A stretch of DNA of 5,575 bases from Roseibacillus sp. (GTDB taxonomy: Bacteria > Verrucomicrobiota > Verrucomicrobiae > Verrucomicrobiales > Akkermansiaceae): NCBI GenBank assembly GCA_002723015.1, contig PBNG01000001.1:1-5575 (forward strand), given 5' to 3'. Positions 1 through 5,575 of this stretch are shown here, one piece after another. Under the pieces are notes generated by a model. It saw only the letters and a list, made by a program, of their open reading frames with translations, was not told the origin of the DNA and searched no databases. A program made the translations under genes and the position numbers. Every line of letters begins with the position of its first letter. Within the stretch, counting starts at the first letter, position 1.

Positions 1-412
1 TTCAGGGGATATATGGCCTCAGTATTCTACTTTGTTCCCAAAGATCTCGGCCTAAGTGCTGAAGCTACGGGCGAAACGATCGCGATCATCATGCCACGTA
101 CTGCTGCCGAAGGTCTGGTAGCCATTAGCGTGGAGATATTCGTCCAGCATTGGGTGCTTGGCTGGTATGCATTACTCGGCATCTTCAAGCTAGAAGAGCG
201 AGCGGCCGGTGTGCAGCATGGCCCGACGGAGCATGCACATCGCCCCATTAGTCTCGCAGTACTACTGAGGATATGAGCATGGGCAAAAGCCGAGCCGTGG
301 GCGACTAAGCGGTCCATACTAAGGAGCAAGATATGGGGATTGCCCCGAGCGGCGAGGGTATCGTCGCGTTGATCGTCGGCGTAGCAGAAGAGTCTCATTT
401 AGGTCGGGACAT
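1..412 (-). pseudogene. Sulfatase (alkaline phosphatase superfamily) pseudogene, N-terminal part, runs off left edge
   Basis: The minus strand encodes a recognisable type I sulfatase N-terminus, but only across shifting frames. A start ATG at 412 gives MSRPK and then a stop. A shift leads into the frame of 398-265, which reads FCYADDQRDDTL, then GNPH and MDRLVAHGSAFAHAHI; the paired Asp are the usual calcium ligands. A second shift leads into the frame of about 252-1, which reads TNGAMCMLRRAMLHTGRSLF, then PMLDEYLHANGYQTFG and HDDRDRFARSFST. That last frame has stops at 190-192, 172-174, 52-54 and 19-21. The active-site consensus CxPSR is CMLRR here, and the GKWH lysine is replaced by Thr (STWH). 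An intact enzyme would hydrolyse sulfate esters of glycans using a formylglycine made from the Cys; this copy cannot. It lies 11 nt after the aldo/keto reductase stop, on the same strand. Family identity rests on motif recognition alone, but the motif order matches well. Confidence 0.85.
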
Positions 413-423
413 CGACGAGTTCT

Positions 424-1332
424 CTACAAGGCACTCAGCGCGGCGCGCAAATCTTCCGGCAGACCCACGGATGCGGCGGTGAAGGCTTGATCGATCTGGT
501 CGGTGCTACGGGCGCCGATCAATACTGAGGTTACGCCGGGCTGGCCAATGGCCCAGGCTAGCGCCAAGTCGACCATGCTGCGGCCGATCTCCTCGGCTTT
601 GACACGTAGATTCTCGACTATATCGAAGAATTCGTCTTTGAAGTAGATGTCCTGGTGACCGGGTATGACGTCGAAGCGAGTGCCCGTCGGAACCTCTTCG
701 CCGCGGCGGTATTTACCGGTTAAAAATCCCGCACCCAGAGGACTATAGGTAATGGTACCGATCTGGCGGTTGGCGCACAGCGGCAGCAGAGCCTCCTCGA
801 TATCGCGGACGACTAGATTGTAGTTGGGCTCAGTAGCCTCCATCCGCGCCGCGCCGAGTTTGGCTGCTTGGTCGAGCGCCTGCGCCAGTTGGTCGGCGTC
901 GTAGTTGCTGCAGCCGACGCAGCGAGTTTTGCCCTGCTGAACCAGCGTATTGAGAGCGGCGACGGTTTCTTCTATCGACGTTTCATCGTCCCAGTTGTGG
1001 ACCATAAAGAGGTCGATGCGATCGGTTTGCAGTCGGCGCAGGCTATCTTCGGCAGAGGCGAGGATGTGCTCGCGGTTCTGGGCTCCGGCGACCTTAGTCG
1101 CCAGTACGATTTGGTCGCGGTTGCCGCGGTCGGAAAGCCATTGGCCGACGATTTCTTCGGAGGTGCCGGCCGTATAAGCTTCGGCGGTATCAAAGAGGTT
1201 GATGCCGCGTTCTACAGCCCGGTCCATGACGGCGAAGGCGTCCACCGCCGCAATCTCGCGGCCGAAAGTGACGCAGCCCAAGCCGATCGGGCTGACGTGG
1301 AGGTCGGTCTGTCCTAGCGGGCGATAGTCCAT
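424..1332 (-). CDS. Aldo/keto reductase family oxidoreductase
   Basis: This is an NAD(P)(H)-dependent cytosolic oxidoreductase of the (beta/alpha)8 aldo/keto reductase family, which interconverts carbonyls and alcohols; the substrate is not predictable. Numbering from an ATG at 1344 (306 aa), the catalytic tetrad is complete: Asp52 (LFDTAEAY), Tyr57, Lys84 (LATKVAG) and His116 (FMVHNWD). Other family signatures are VGCSNYDADQL (143-153), ITYSPLGAGFLTGKY (198-212) and the cofactor-phosphate region VLIGARSTDQID (274-285). The length is normal for the family. I chose the second ATG at 1332 (MDYRPLGQTD, 302 aa) because family members usually begin this way and GGGA lies 6 nt upstream; the ATG at 1344 has no visible Shine-Dalgarno. 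The gene is divergent from the beta-propeller gene and directly upstream of the dead sulfatase, so it may once have helped process sugars released by it. Confidence 0.95.
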   Translation of the reverse strand: MDYRPLGQTDLHVSPIGLGCVTFGREIAAVDAFAVMDRAVERGINLFDTAEAYTAGTSEEIVGQWLSDRGNRDQIVLATKVAGAQNREHILASAEDSLRRLQTDRIDLFMVHNWDDETSIEETVAALNTLVQQGKTRCVGCSNYDADQLAQALDQAAKLGAARMEATEPNYNLVVRDIEEALLPLCANRQIGTITYSPLGAGFLTGKYRRGEEVPTGTRFDVIPGHQDIYFKDEFFDIVENLRVKAEEIGRSMVDLALAWAIGQPGVTSVLIGARSTDQIDQAFTAASVGLPEDLRAALSAL

Positions 1333-1403
1333 GATTGTTCCCATTTGCTTGATAGTGCGGTGGCGGCTACATTGGGTGCCGCAGATAGATTAGAGAAGAT
1401 ACC

Positions 1404-1448
1404 CGTGGAACGCAATACAAGAGAATATACTCGTGGAATGCAATACAA
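1404..1448 (+). repeat. Imperfect 28-bp-period direct repeat spanning the beta-propeller gene start
   Basis: A 17-bp unit, CGTGGAAYGCAATACAA, occurs at 1404-1420 and again at 1432-1448 with one mismatch (C/T). The copies are offset by 28 bp, and the spacer after each copy shares a GAATAT core. A third GTGGAA follows at 1451. The second copy contains the likely GTG start of the downstream gene at 1433. A 28-bp offset is not a multiple of three, so the duplication moved start-like GTG triplets into different frames. It may be a simple slippage duplication or a paired regulator site in the divergent spacer. Confidence 0.75.
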
Positions 1449-2704
1449 TAGTGGAATATGGGCCGGCGGCGGCGGTCGAATTCGCGGTTGAGCGGATCAC
1501 CGCTACAGCTGGACATATGTTGCGCGGTGGCAGCGGGGCGAGTTGCTGGGGTTACAATCAGTCTAATATCGTCCGCTACGGCGCCGAGCTCTATGCGCTG
1601 AGTTGGCGCGACGATCTGAGCCTGCGGGTCTATCGGCGTCTCGGGCCGGGCGAGTGGGCCGAAAGCTCACCCCTGCCGCCAGTACCGCAAAACGGCAATG
1701 TGCTAGTCGATGGCGCGGGGCAGGTACACGTGGTCTCGGGGGCTAATGCTAGCTGGCATGCGGTCTTCGACGCCCAGTTGCGCGGCTATAAGATGCGGGA
1801 GTATGTCGCGGCAGACAGTCGCTTTGGTGCAGCGATGGGCATGGATGGGCGAATTTTCGCAGCCGGCGGGCTAGAACGGATGGCTTGGTATGTGTTGAAC
1901 CCCGAGCAGGATTATCGGCCGTTGGCCAGCGGCGCGGTGCCGCACGAGAGACAGCGCGGCTATAATTTTACCGTCTTGCATGACCGCGCCGCGCATGTCT
2001 TTTGCAGCGACGACTATTTCGTGCGCGGCGAGCAGTATCCTAATGACTGGTTCAAAAGGCCCAACCCGGAGACTGGCCAAGTGGAACGGGTGGAGACGCC
2101 GCGGGGGATCTATCCGGTAATCAAATCTTACTACTATTATTGCGCCGACGTGCTGGCATCGTCGCCGGATTGGCGGATGCAGGTCATCAGCGATGTCACC
2201 GATACCTTTACGCCCGCCGACGGGGCGCGTGGGACCACCGAGCAGCAGGATCTGCTGATCGACGACCAGGGTCAGGTCCACATCATTTATTTTGAAAATC
2301 GTCAGCGAGTGACTACGGTGTGGGCGGCTATGGGCCAGGACCACGCCAACAGCCGTCTCTACCACGCCATGGGCCCACCGGGCGGCCCTTTCGCACATCG
2401 CTATTTGGGCAGCTATAATAGCGGTCGGCTGTATCAGAGCTCGGACGGGCAGATGCATTTCTTGCTGACTAAGGGACGGCGCGGTGCCGCAGAAGAGCTG
2501 CATTACGCGGTTGGTGAGCCGTGGGGCAGGATCAGCAAGCCGGTGCCGCTTGCGATGCCGGGGCGCTTCTGGCACGTATTCGTTTCGACTCGCCGCGCCG
2601 GCGGCACGCCAACGTCCTTCATCGATTGTTACTGGACAGGAGCTTACGAGAATAAAAGTAATGAAGTATGGTACGGGCGACTGTCGCCGGCGGTAGGCGG
2701 GTAG
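1433..2704 (+). CDS. Uncharacterised BNR/sialidase-like beta-propeller protein
   Basis: This is a 423-residue protein that I cannot assign to a named enzyme. It has a repeated blade-like motif of the form D-x-G-(Q)-h-H-h-h: VDGAGQVHVV (92-101), MDGRIFAAGG (137-146), HDRAAHVF (183-190), IDDQGQVHIIY (276-286) and SDGQMHFLL (337-345). The strand pattern also fits, for example ELYALSWRDDLSLRVYRR (52-69). This suggests a BNR/sialidase-type beta-propeller, a fold often used to bind or hydrolyse glycans, but I see no clear catalytic triad. There is no obvious signal peptide or membrane segment, so it looks cytoplasmic unless the start is wrong. The start is uncertain: GTG at 1433 has only a weak upstream GAGA (1421-1424), and GTG at 1451 or ATG at 1517 are alternatives. 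It is divergent from the aldo/keto reductase gene and has no tightly linked downstream partner. Confidence 0.85.
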   Translation: MECNTIVEYGPAAAVEFAVERITATAGHMLRGGSGASCWGYNQSNIVRYGAELYALSWRDDLSLRVYRRLGPGEWAESSPLPPVPQNGNVLVDGAGQVHVVSGANASWHAVFDAQLRGYKMREYVAADSRFGAAMGMDGRIFAAGGLERMAWYVLNPEQDYRPLASGAVPHERQRGYNFTVLHDRAAHVFCSDDYFVRGEQYPNDWFKRPNPETGQVERVETPRGIYPVIKSYYYYCADVLASSPDWRMQVISDVTDTFTPADGARGTTEQQDLLIDDQGQVHIIYFENRQRVTTVWAAMGQDHANSRLYHAMGPPGGPFAHRYLGSYNSGRLYQSSDGQMHFLLTKGRRGAAEELHYAVGEPWGRISKPVPLAMPGRFWHVFVSTRRAGGTPTSFIDCYWTGAYENKSNEVWYGRLSPAVGG

Positions 2705-2785
2705 TAACGAGGGTTAGATCCCTTGGGAATTTTGCCTAAATTGACGCAGTTCGTCGCCAGAGAAAAAAATTGTTTGATTAGTTGA

Positions 2786-3265
2786 TTGCTACCGCTCGCG
2801 ACTCTGGCGGCTCTTTTTGCCTACAGTGAATTCGATGCACTGGGTGCAGACCTGAAAGAGGTACTGCGCGAGCGCAAGATGATCCCCGACTGCCTGGTTT
2901 TTTTGATCTGTACCGGGCAGATCAAGGACTACAATACTTTAAACTCCCACATAACCGAGATAATACCGTGCCTACCGGCTGGTATCTCCTCTACGAGTCG
3001 CTCTACGCCTACAACGCCTGCAAAGAGAAAGATAGTATCATCCCTTGGATCGCCGTCGGGCACGAATACAATTATGCTGGATAAGAGATGGGTCAAGGAC
3101 ACCGAAGGAATTTGGACCAGAGATAGTGAGTAGCTTAAGATAACGTTGGATATCCACCCGATCTTCGCCGATCCCGAGTTCGACGCGCTAGTCAACGCGA
3201 TAAGCTCGACCGCGTCCGACGACCTTAAGCTGACTGAGTTGTTCGGCGAGGCGGTGGATATCTGA
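2786..3265 (+). pseudogene. Decayed gene of unrecognised family, frameshifted
   Basis: No single frame is open throughout, yet protein-like sequence switches between two plus-strand frames. Frame one (from about 2786) reads AALFAYSEFDALGADLKEVL and continues to QIKDYNTLNSH near 2950. The reading then continues in a second frame, TVPTGWYLLYESLYAYNA and IIPWIAVGHEYNYAG, up to a TAA at 3082-3084. Frame one resumes as KRWVKDTEGIWTRDSE, has a TAG at 3131-3133, and goes on as LKITLDIHPIFADPEFDALV to a natural-looking TGA at 3263-3265. The pieces join into a coherent soluble protein rich in Trp and Tyr. The original start is unclear; remnants may begin nearer 2705. At least two frameshifts and one in-frame stop make it non-functional as sequenced. 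I do not recognise the family. Sequencing error is a less likely alternative. Confidence 0.65.
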
Positions 3266-3280
3266 TTTAATGGATTGCCC

Positions 3281-3307
3281 TTGATCCCGTTTGTGTGGTG
3301 GTAATAT
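3281..3307 (+). promoter_or_regulatory. Possible sigma-70 promoter for the uxuA-like operon
   Basis: An extended -10 element, TGGTAATAT (TG at 3299-3300, TAATAT at 3302-3307), lies 15 bp after a weak -35-like TTGATC (3281-3286). It sits just past the decayed gene's stop in the 185-bp gap before the dehydratase gene, and would give a leader of roughly 135 nt. The short spacer and imperfect -35 make this a tentative call. Confidence 0.25.
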
Positions 3308-3437
3308 CGTATTTCGCATAACCTGACCTAATGGACTAACTGGCTTACTGATCAGACTACCGTTATAAATGCCACCTACCGGCACTGTACTTGGTTGTTA
3401 GTACTTGTTGGCTTTGGAGCCGACGCAGGTCTAAAGG

Positions 3438-3443
3438 AAAGGA
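3438..3443 (+). promoter_or_regulatory. Ribosome binding site deciding the dehydratase start
   Basis: AAAGGA ends 7 nt before ATG 3451, and a second AAAGGA overlaps it at 3433-3438. The frame is open further upstream to a TTG at 3391, but that start has no comparable site and would add 20 residues unlike the family. This site fixes the start at 3451. Confidence 0.8.
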
Positions 3444-3450
3444 CGAAACG

Positions 3451-4443
3451 ATGCGGCAGGGAAAATTTAAACTAGCCATGACTCTGGGTCGTAGTCCCAA
3501 GGAGCATCCCGAGCGCGTTAAGATCTGCAAGGAGATGGGCGTCACCTGCTGCGTGACCTCGCCGGATATCTATGAAATTAGCCGCGACCAGTACGAGGCG
3601 GCGATGCGGCAGCAGAAGGAGGAGTGGGCAGCGGTCGGCTTTACCATTCCGGTCTACGAGACTATGACCATCGTGCCCGGCAAGCATATCCGCCGCGGCA
3701 CGGAGGGCCGCGAGGAAGAATTGAAGAATTATATCGCGGCGATCGTAGCGATGGGCAAGGTGGGAGTACCGGTGCTATGTTATAATCTTGGGGCCGGCGG
3801 CTCGCGTACCGATTGGGTACGGACGCGAGGCGGTGCGATCTCGTCGCAATTCGATTACGCACAGTCGAATGCTGAGGAGGATCGTTTCCCGGAGCCGCAG
3901 ACCGAAGAGGAGTTGTGGGACAACCTGACTTGGCTGCTGGAGCGAGTAGTGCCGGTAGCAGAGAGAGCCGGAGTGCGGATGGGCTACCATCCCAATGATC
4001 CGCCGATCTCGCCCTACCGCGGATCGGCGCAGATTATGGTGAGTGTGGACGCCTACCGGAGGCTACTCGACATCGCTCCTAGCCCCAATAATGGCATTAC
4101 TTTTTGTCAAGGCAACTTTAAGGCCATGGGTGATGATATTTATGCGGCTGCACGCGAGTTCTGTGAGCAGGGTAAGGTACATTTTATTCACTACCGCGAT
4201 GTTGAAGGAACGGCGGATAAGGTCTTTACTGAGACCTTCCACGACAATGGTCCAACCGATATGGCCAGAATGCTGGAGGTCTACTCGCGGGCGGGCTTTG
4301 AGGGACCGATTCGTCCTGACCATGCGCCGACGATGGGCGACGAGAGCGCCGAAGAGACGCGTGGCTACGGAATGATGGGCAAGATCTTCGCCTTCGGCTA
4401 TATGATCGGGATGATGCAGGCGCAGAATTTAGCATACGAATAG
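3451..4443 (+). CDS. Mannonate dehydratase (UxuA)-like TIM-barrel enzyme
   Basis: This protein belongs to the mannonate dehydratase family; the classic reaction is D-mannonate to 2-keto-3-deoxy-D-gluconate plus water, in cytosolic glucuronate catabolism. Family hallmarks in the 330-residue product are GYHPNDPP (178-185), ITFCQGNF (216-223), VHFIHYRDV (243-251), HDNGPTDMARML (264-275) and GPIRPDHAP (285-293). Likely metal ligands are His180, Cys219, His247 and Asp290, matching the His/Cys/His/Asp set of characterised enzymes. His291 and Tyr306 sit where the catalytic His and Tyr are expected. It is shorter than E. coli UxuA (394 aa), and HPDDPP reads HPNDPP, so it may be a divergent subfamily acting on another sugar acid. 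It is the first gene of a two-gene operon with an oxidoreductase 10 nt downstream. The start at 3451 is supported by a good AAAGGA site. I withhold a gene symbol because the exact substrate is uncertain. Confidence 0.9.
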   Translation: MRQGKFKLAMTLGRSPKEHPERVKICKEMGVTCCVTSPDIYEISRDQYEAAMRQQKEEWAAVGFTIPVYETMTIVPGKHIRRGTEGREEELKNYIAAIVAMGKVGVPVLCYNLGAGGSRTDWVRTRGGAISSQFDYAQSNAEEDRFPEPQTEEELWDNLTWLLERVVPVAERAGVRMGYHPNDPPISPYRGSAQIMVSVDAYRRLLDIAPSPNNGITFCQGNFKAMGDDIYAAAREFCEQGKVHFIHYRDVEGTADKVFTETFHDNGPTDMARMLEVYSRAGFEGPIRPDHAPTMGDESAEETRGYGMMGKIFAFGYMIGMMQAQNLAYE

Positions 4444-4446
4444 GAG
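4441..4446 (+). promoter_or_regulatory. Ribosome binding site overlapping the upstream stop codon
   Basis: TAGGAG combines the TAG stop of the dehydratase gene (4441-4443) with a GGAG core (4443-4446), 7 nt before ATG 4454. The arrangement points to translational coupling of the two genes on one transcript. Confidence 0.8.
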
Positions 4447-4453
4447 TAGTTAC

Positions 4454-5377
4454 ATGCTGAAAATAGGTTTTGTGGCGGGTGCGGCCGGCTATCATGCCGT
4501 GCAGTTCGCCAAGATGTTCAACGGCATGAACGAGGCCCATAGGGACCTTGATCCATTCGGAGGAGGACCGCCGATGGCGACAATTGAGGGGGCGAAAGTC
4601 GTGCGGGTCTACGACGAATATCGCTCTGGGGCGGAGCTGCTATCCAAGCTCTGCGACGTACCGCAGGTGGCGGACTCGCTGGAGGAGATGTTCGAGGGTC
4701 TAGATGCGGTCGTTATCTGCGATGATCTCAAGTTCACACACTACCGCTTCGCGCAACCCTTTTTGCAACGGGGCATCCCCGTGTTGCTCGATAAGCTCTT
4801 GCTCAACAAGCCTTTCCCCGACAATGTCGAACTAGCGCGCGATCTGATCGACTGCGCCCGCGACCACGAGTGCTTATTCATGACATCGTCGGCGCTGAAA
4901 TACGCGCGGGCGTTCGAGAAGCTCTACCGCGGTAAGGAGAATATTGGCGAGGTGGTAATGGCCTGCTGCATGGGGCCGGCGGATTTGATGTGGAGGCGAC
5001 CGTTTGTTTTTTACGGCATGCACACGGTGACCATCGGCCACTGTGCGATCAATAATCGTCCGGTCGAGGTAGTGGATATCGGTGAACGCGGTCGTAGTGT
5101 GATTGGGGTCAAATATATGAACGGCGCGCAGTTGACCGCGATGTGTCCGCATGGAGTGCCAGTGGGCTTCCAGGCGCTGGTGCAGGGGACGCAGGGTGCC
5201 TTCCACGCTTGCGACGACGACGCCGGGTACTTTTATTCGACCATGCTTAAAGACTTTATCGCTATGGTCAAAAAAGGTGCGCAGACCTTTGATCTTCTGC
5301 AGGCTCTGGAGGTCTACCAGATTTGCTGCGCACAGGAGGAGTCAGTGCGCACGGGCAAGCCAGTGCGGCTGGGTTAG
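4454..5377 (+). CDS. Gfo/Idh/MocA family oxidoreductase
   Basis: This is a predicted NAD(P)-dependent sugar or sugar-acid dehydrogenase of 307 residues. An N-terminal Rossmann domain starts with KIGFVAGAAGYHA (3-15). DAVVICDDLKFTHYRFAQPF (84-103) matches the family's second half-site, in which a mobile loop follows the dinucleotide strand. The usual EKP catalytic motif is replaced by DK (PVLLDKLLLNKP, 109-120; Lys114 is the likely catalytic lysine). The C-terminal substrate domain includes FYGMHTVTIGH (186-196), where His190 may serve the catalytic role, and ends in the typical KPVRLG. It is slightly short for the family, which commonly runs about 330-400 residues. It lies 10 nt after the mannonate dehydratase-like gene, with GGAG overlapping that gene's stop. 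An oxidoreductase partner for a sugar-acid dehydratase is expected, as UxuB partners UxuA in E. coli, but UxuB is of a different family, so this would be a functional analogue at most. The substrate is unknown. Confidence 0.9.
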   Translation: MLKIGFVAGAAGYHAVQFAKMFNGMNEAHRDLDPFGGGPPMATIEGAKVVRVYDEYRSGAELLSKLCDVPQVADSLEEMFEGLDAVVICDDLKFTHYRFAQPFLQRGIPVLLDKLLLNKPFPDNVELARDLIDCARDHECLFMTSSALKYARAFEKLYRGKENIGEVVMACCMGPADLMWRRPFVFYGMHTVTIGHCAINNRPVEVVDIGERGRSVIGVKYMNGAQLTAMCPHGVPVGFQALVQGTQGAFHACDDDAGYFYSTMLKDFIAMVKKGAQTFDLLQALEVYQICCAQEESVRTGKPVRLG

Positions 5378-5575
5378 ATTGCTAATAGCGCTTCGCACGA
5401 AGTAGTGTTTTCCAGCGACGGCCAGTGTTTGAGTATGTATTTGTACAAGCCGCCTGTGGCGGTGCAATAACGCGTTATACAACCAAGGCAGGCGAGCGCT
5501 GAGGTCACAATGTCGATCCCAATCTTGGTGTTGCGGATAGACACAACGTATCGTTCAGGCTTACCCACCAATGCC
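5378..5575. other. Distal non-coding or unrecognised stretch; open minus-strand frame at the edge
   Basis: No recognisable gene lies here. The minus strand is open from the right edge to a stop at 5374-5376 (reading VGKPERYVVSIRNTKIGID in its first part), so it could be the C-terminal tail of a gene whose body lies beyond the window, convergent with the oxidoreductase gene and overlapping it by a few bases. Its residues match no family I know, and two plus-strand frames are also partly open, so chance or another decayed gene is equally possible. A strong rho-independent terminator for the operon is not evident; CTTCGCACGAAG at 5391-5402 has only a 2-nt loop. Confidence 0.3.
5441..5482. repeat. 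Cluster of short palindromes (hairpin plus 12-bp perfect palindrome)
   Basis: TTGTACAA (5441-5448) is palindromic. CCGCC-TGT-GGCGG (5450-5462) forms a 5-bp stem with a 3-nt loop. ATAACGCGTTAT (5467-5478) is a perfect 12-bp palindrome. The outer TTGTA (5441-5445) and TACAA (5478-5482) are also inverted copies. No T-run follows on either strand, so this does not look like a standard terminator. It could be an operator or a chance cluster. Confidence 0.4.

Noticed and set aside
13..276. Plus-strand open frame of 87 codons, open from the left edge
   Set aside because: It lies antisense to the sulfatase relic, whose motifs explain the sequence much better, and its product resembles nothing known.
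333..482. 49-codon plus-strand frame with a good AAGGAG ribosome site (321-326)
   Set aside because: It runs antisense through the sulfatase start and the end of the aldo/keto reductase gene. The ribosome-site match is most likely the complement of sulfatase coding sequence, and the product is not recognisable.
868..1317. Plus-strand open frame antisense to the aldo/keto reductase
   Set aside because: The minus-strand gene has the full catalytic tetrad; this frame is its shadow.
1345..1432. Minus-strand promoter TTGCGT-17-TAATCT for the aldo/keto reductase
   Set aside because: Spacing is ideal but each hexamer matches consensus at only about three of six positions; this is chance level.
1871..2575. 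Long minus-strand open frame (234 codons) inside the propeller gene
   Set aside because: It is a shadow of the plus-strand gene; the Arg/His/Pro-rich product has no domain pattern.
2708..2740. Possible terminator after the propeller gene (AGGG-TTAGAT-CCCT, then AATTTT)
   Set aside because: The stem is only 4 bp and the T-run is short and displaced, so a terminator cannot be supported.
5391..5402. Hairpin CTTCGCACGAAG after the oxidoreductase gene as a terminator
   Set aside because: A 2-nt loop is too small and only a short TTTT follows at a distance.
1..5575. CRISPR array, tRNA/rRNA, transposase or defence-system genes
   Set aside because: No regularly spaced repeats, structural RNA features or matching protein motifs were seen on either strand.

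Overview
No organism name can be read directly from this window. The gene content is a sulfatase relic, an aldo/keto reductase, a beta-propeller protein, a mannonate dehydratase-like enzyme and a Gfo/Idh/MocA oxidoreductase. Together with moderately GC-rich bacterial coding and a large non-coding or decayed share, this resembles carbohydrate-degrading, often host- or particle-associated bacteria of the Poribacteria/Latescibacterota/Planctomycetota kind. That placement is an inference from gene content, not a proven assignment.

Layout. Positions 1-412 (minus strand) hold the N-terminal part of a sulfatase gene broken by two frameshifts and four in-frame stops, continuing past the left edge. 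Immediately upstream on the same strand (424-1332, possibly 1344) is an intact NAD(P)-dependent aldo/keto reductase. The 11-nt gap suggests that the two once formed an operon. A short divergent spacer (about 1345-1432) holds an imperfect tandem repeat that runs into the start of a plus-strand gene for an uncharacterised BNR/sialidase-like beta-propeller protein (1433-2704). Next come about 750 bp without an intact gene. Inside them, 2786-3265 carries a second decayed gene, read in two alternating frames, whose family I do not recognise. A tight two-gene plus-strand operon follows: a mannonate dehydratase (UxuA)-like TIM-barrel enzyme (3451-4443) and a Gfo/Idh/MocA-family oxidoreductase (4454-5377). 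The second gene's ribosome binding site overlaps the first gene's stop codon. The last 198 bp have no convincing gene, only short palindromes and an open but unrecognised minus-strand frame.

How the genes fit together. The intact operon looks like a sugar-acid (uronate/aldonate) catabolic pair, with a dehydratase beside a sugar-type dehydrogenase. The aldo/keto reductase and the dead sulfatase fit a former role in processing sulfated glycans. Two decayed genes in 5.6 kb suggest ongoing gene loss, or less likely sequencing errors in a draft assembly. I found no CRISPR array, RNA gene, transposase or convincing new defence or mobile system. The best hidden signals are the two relics.
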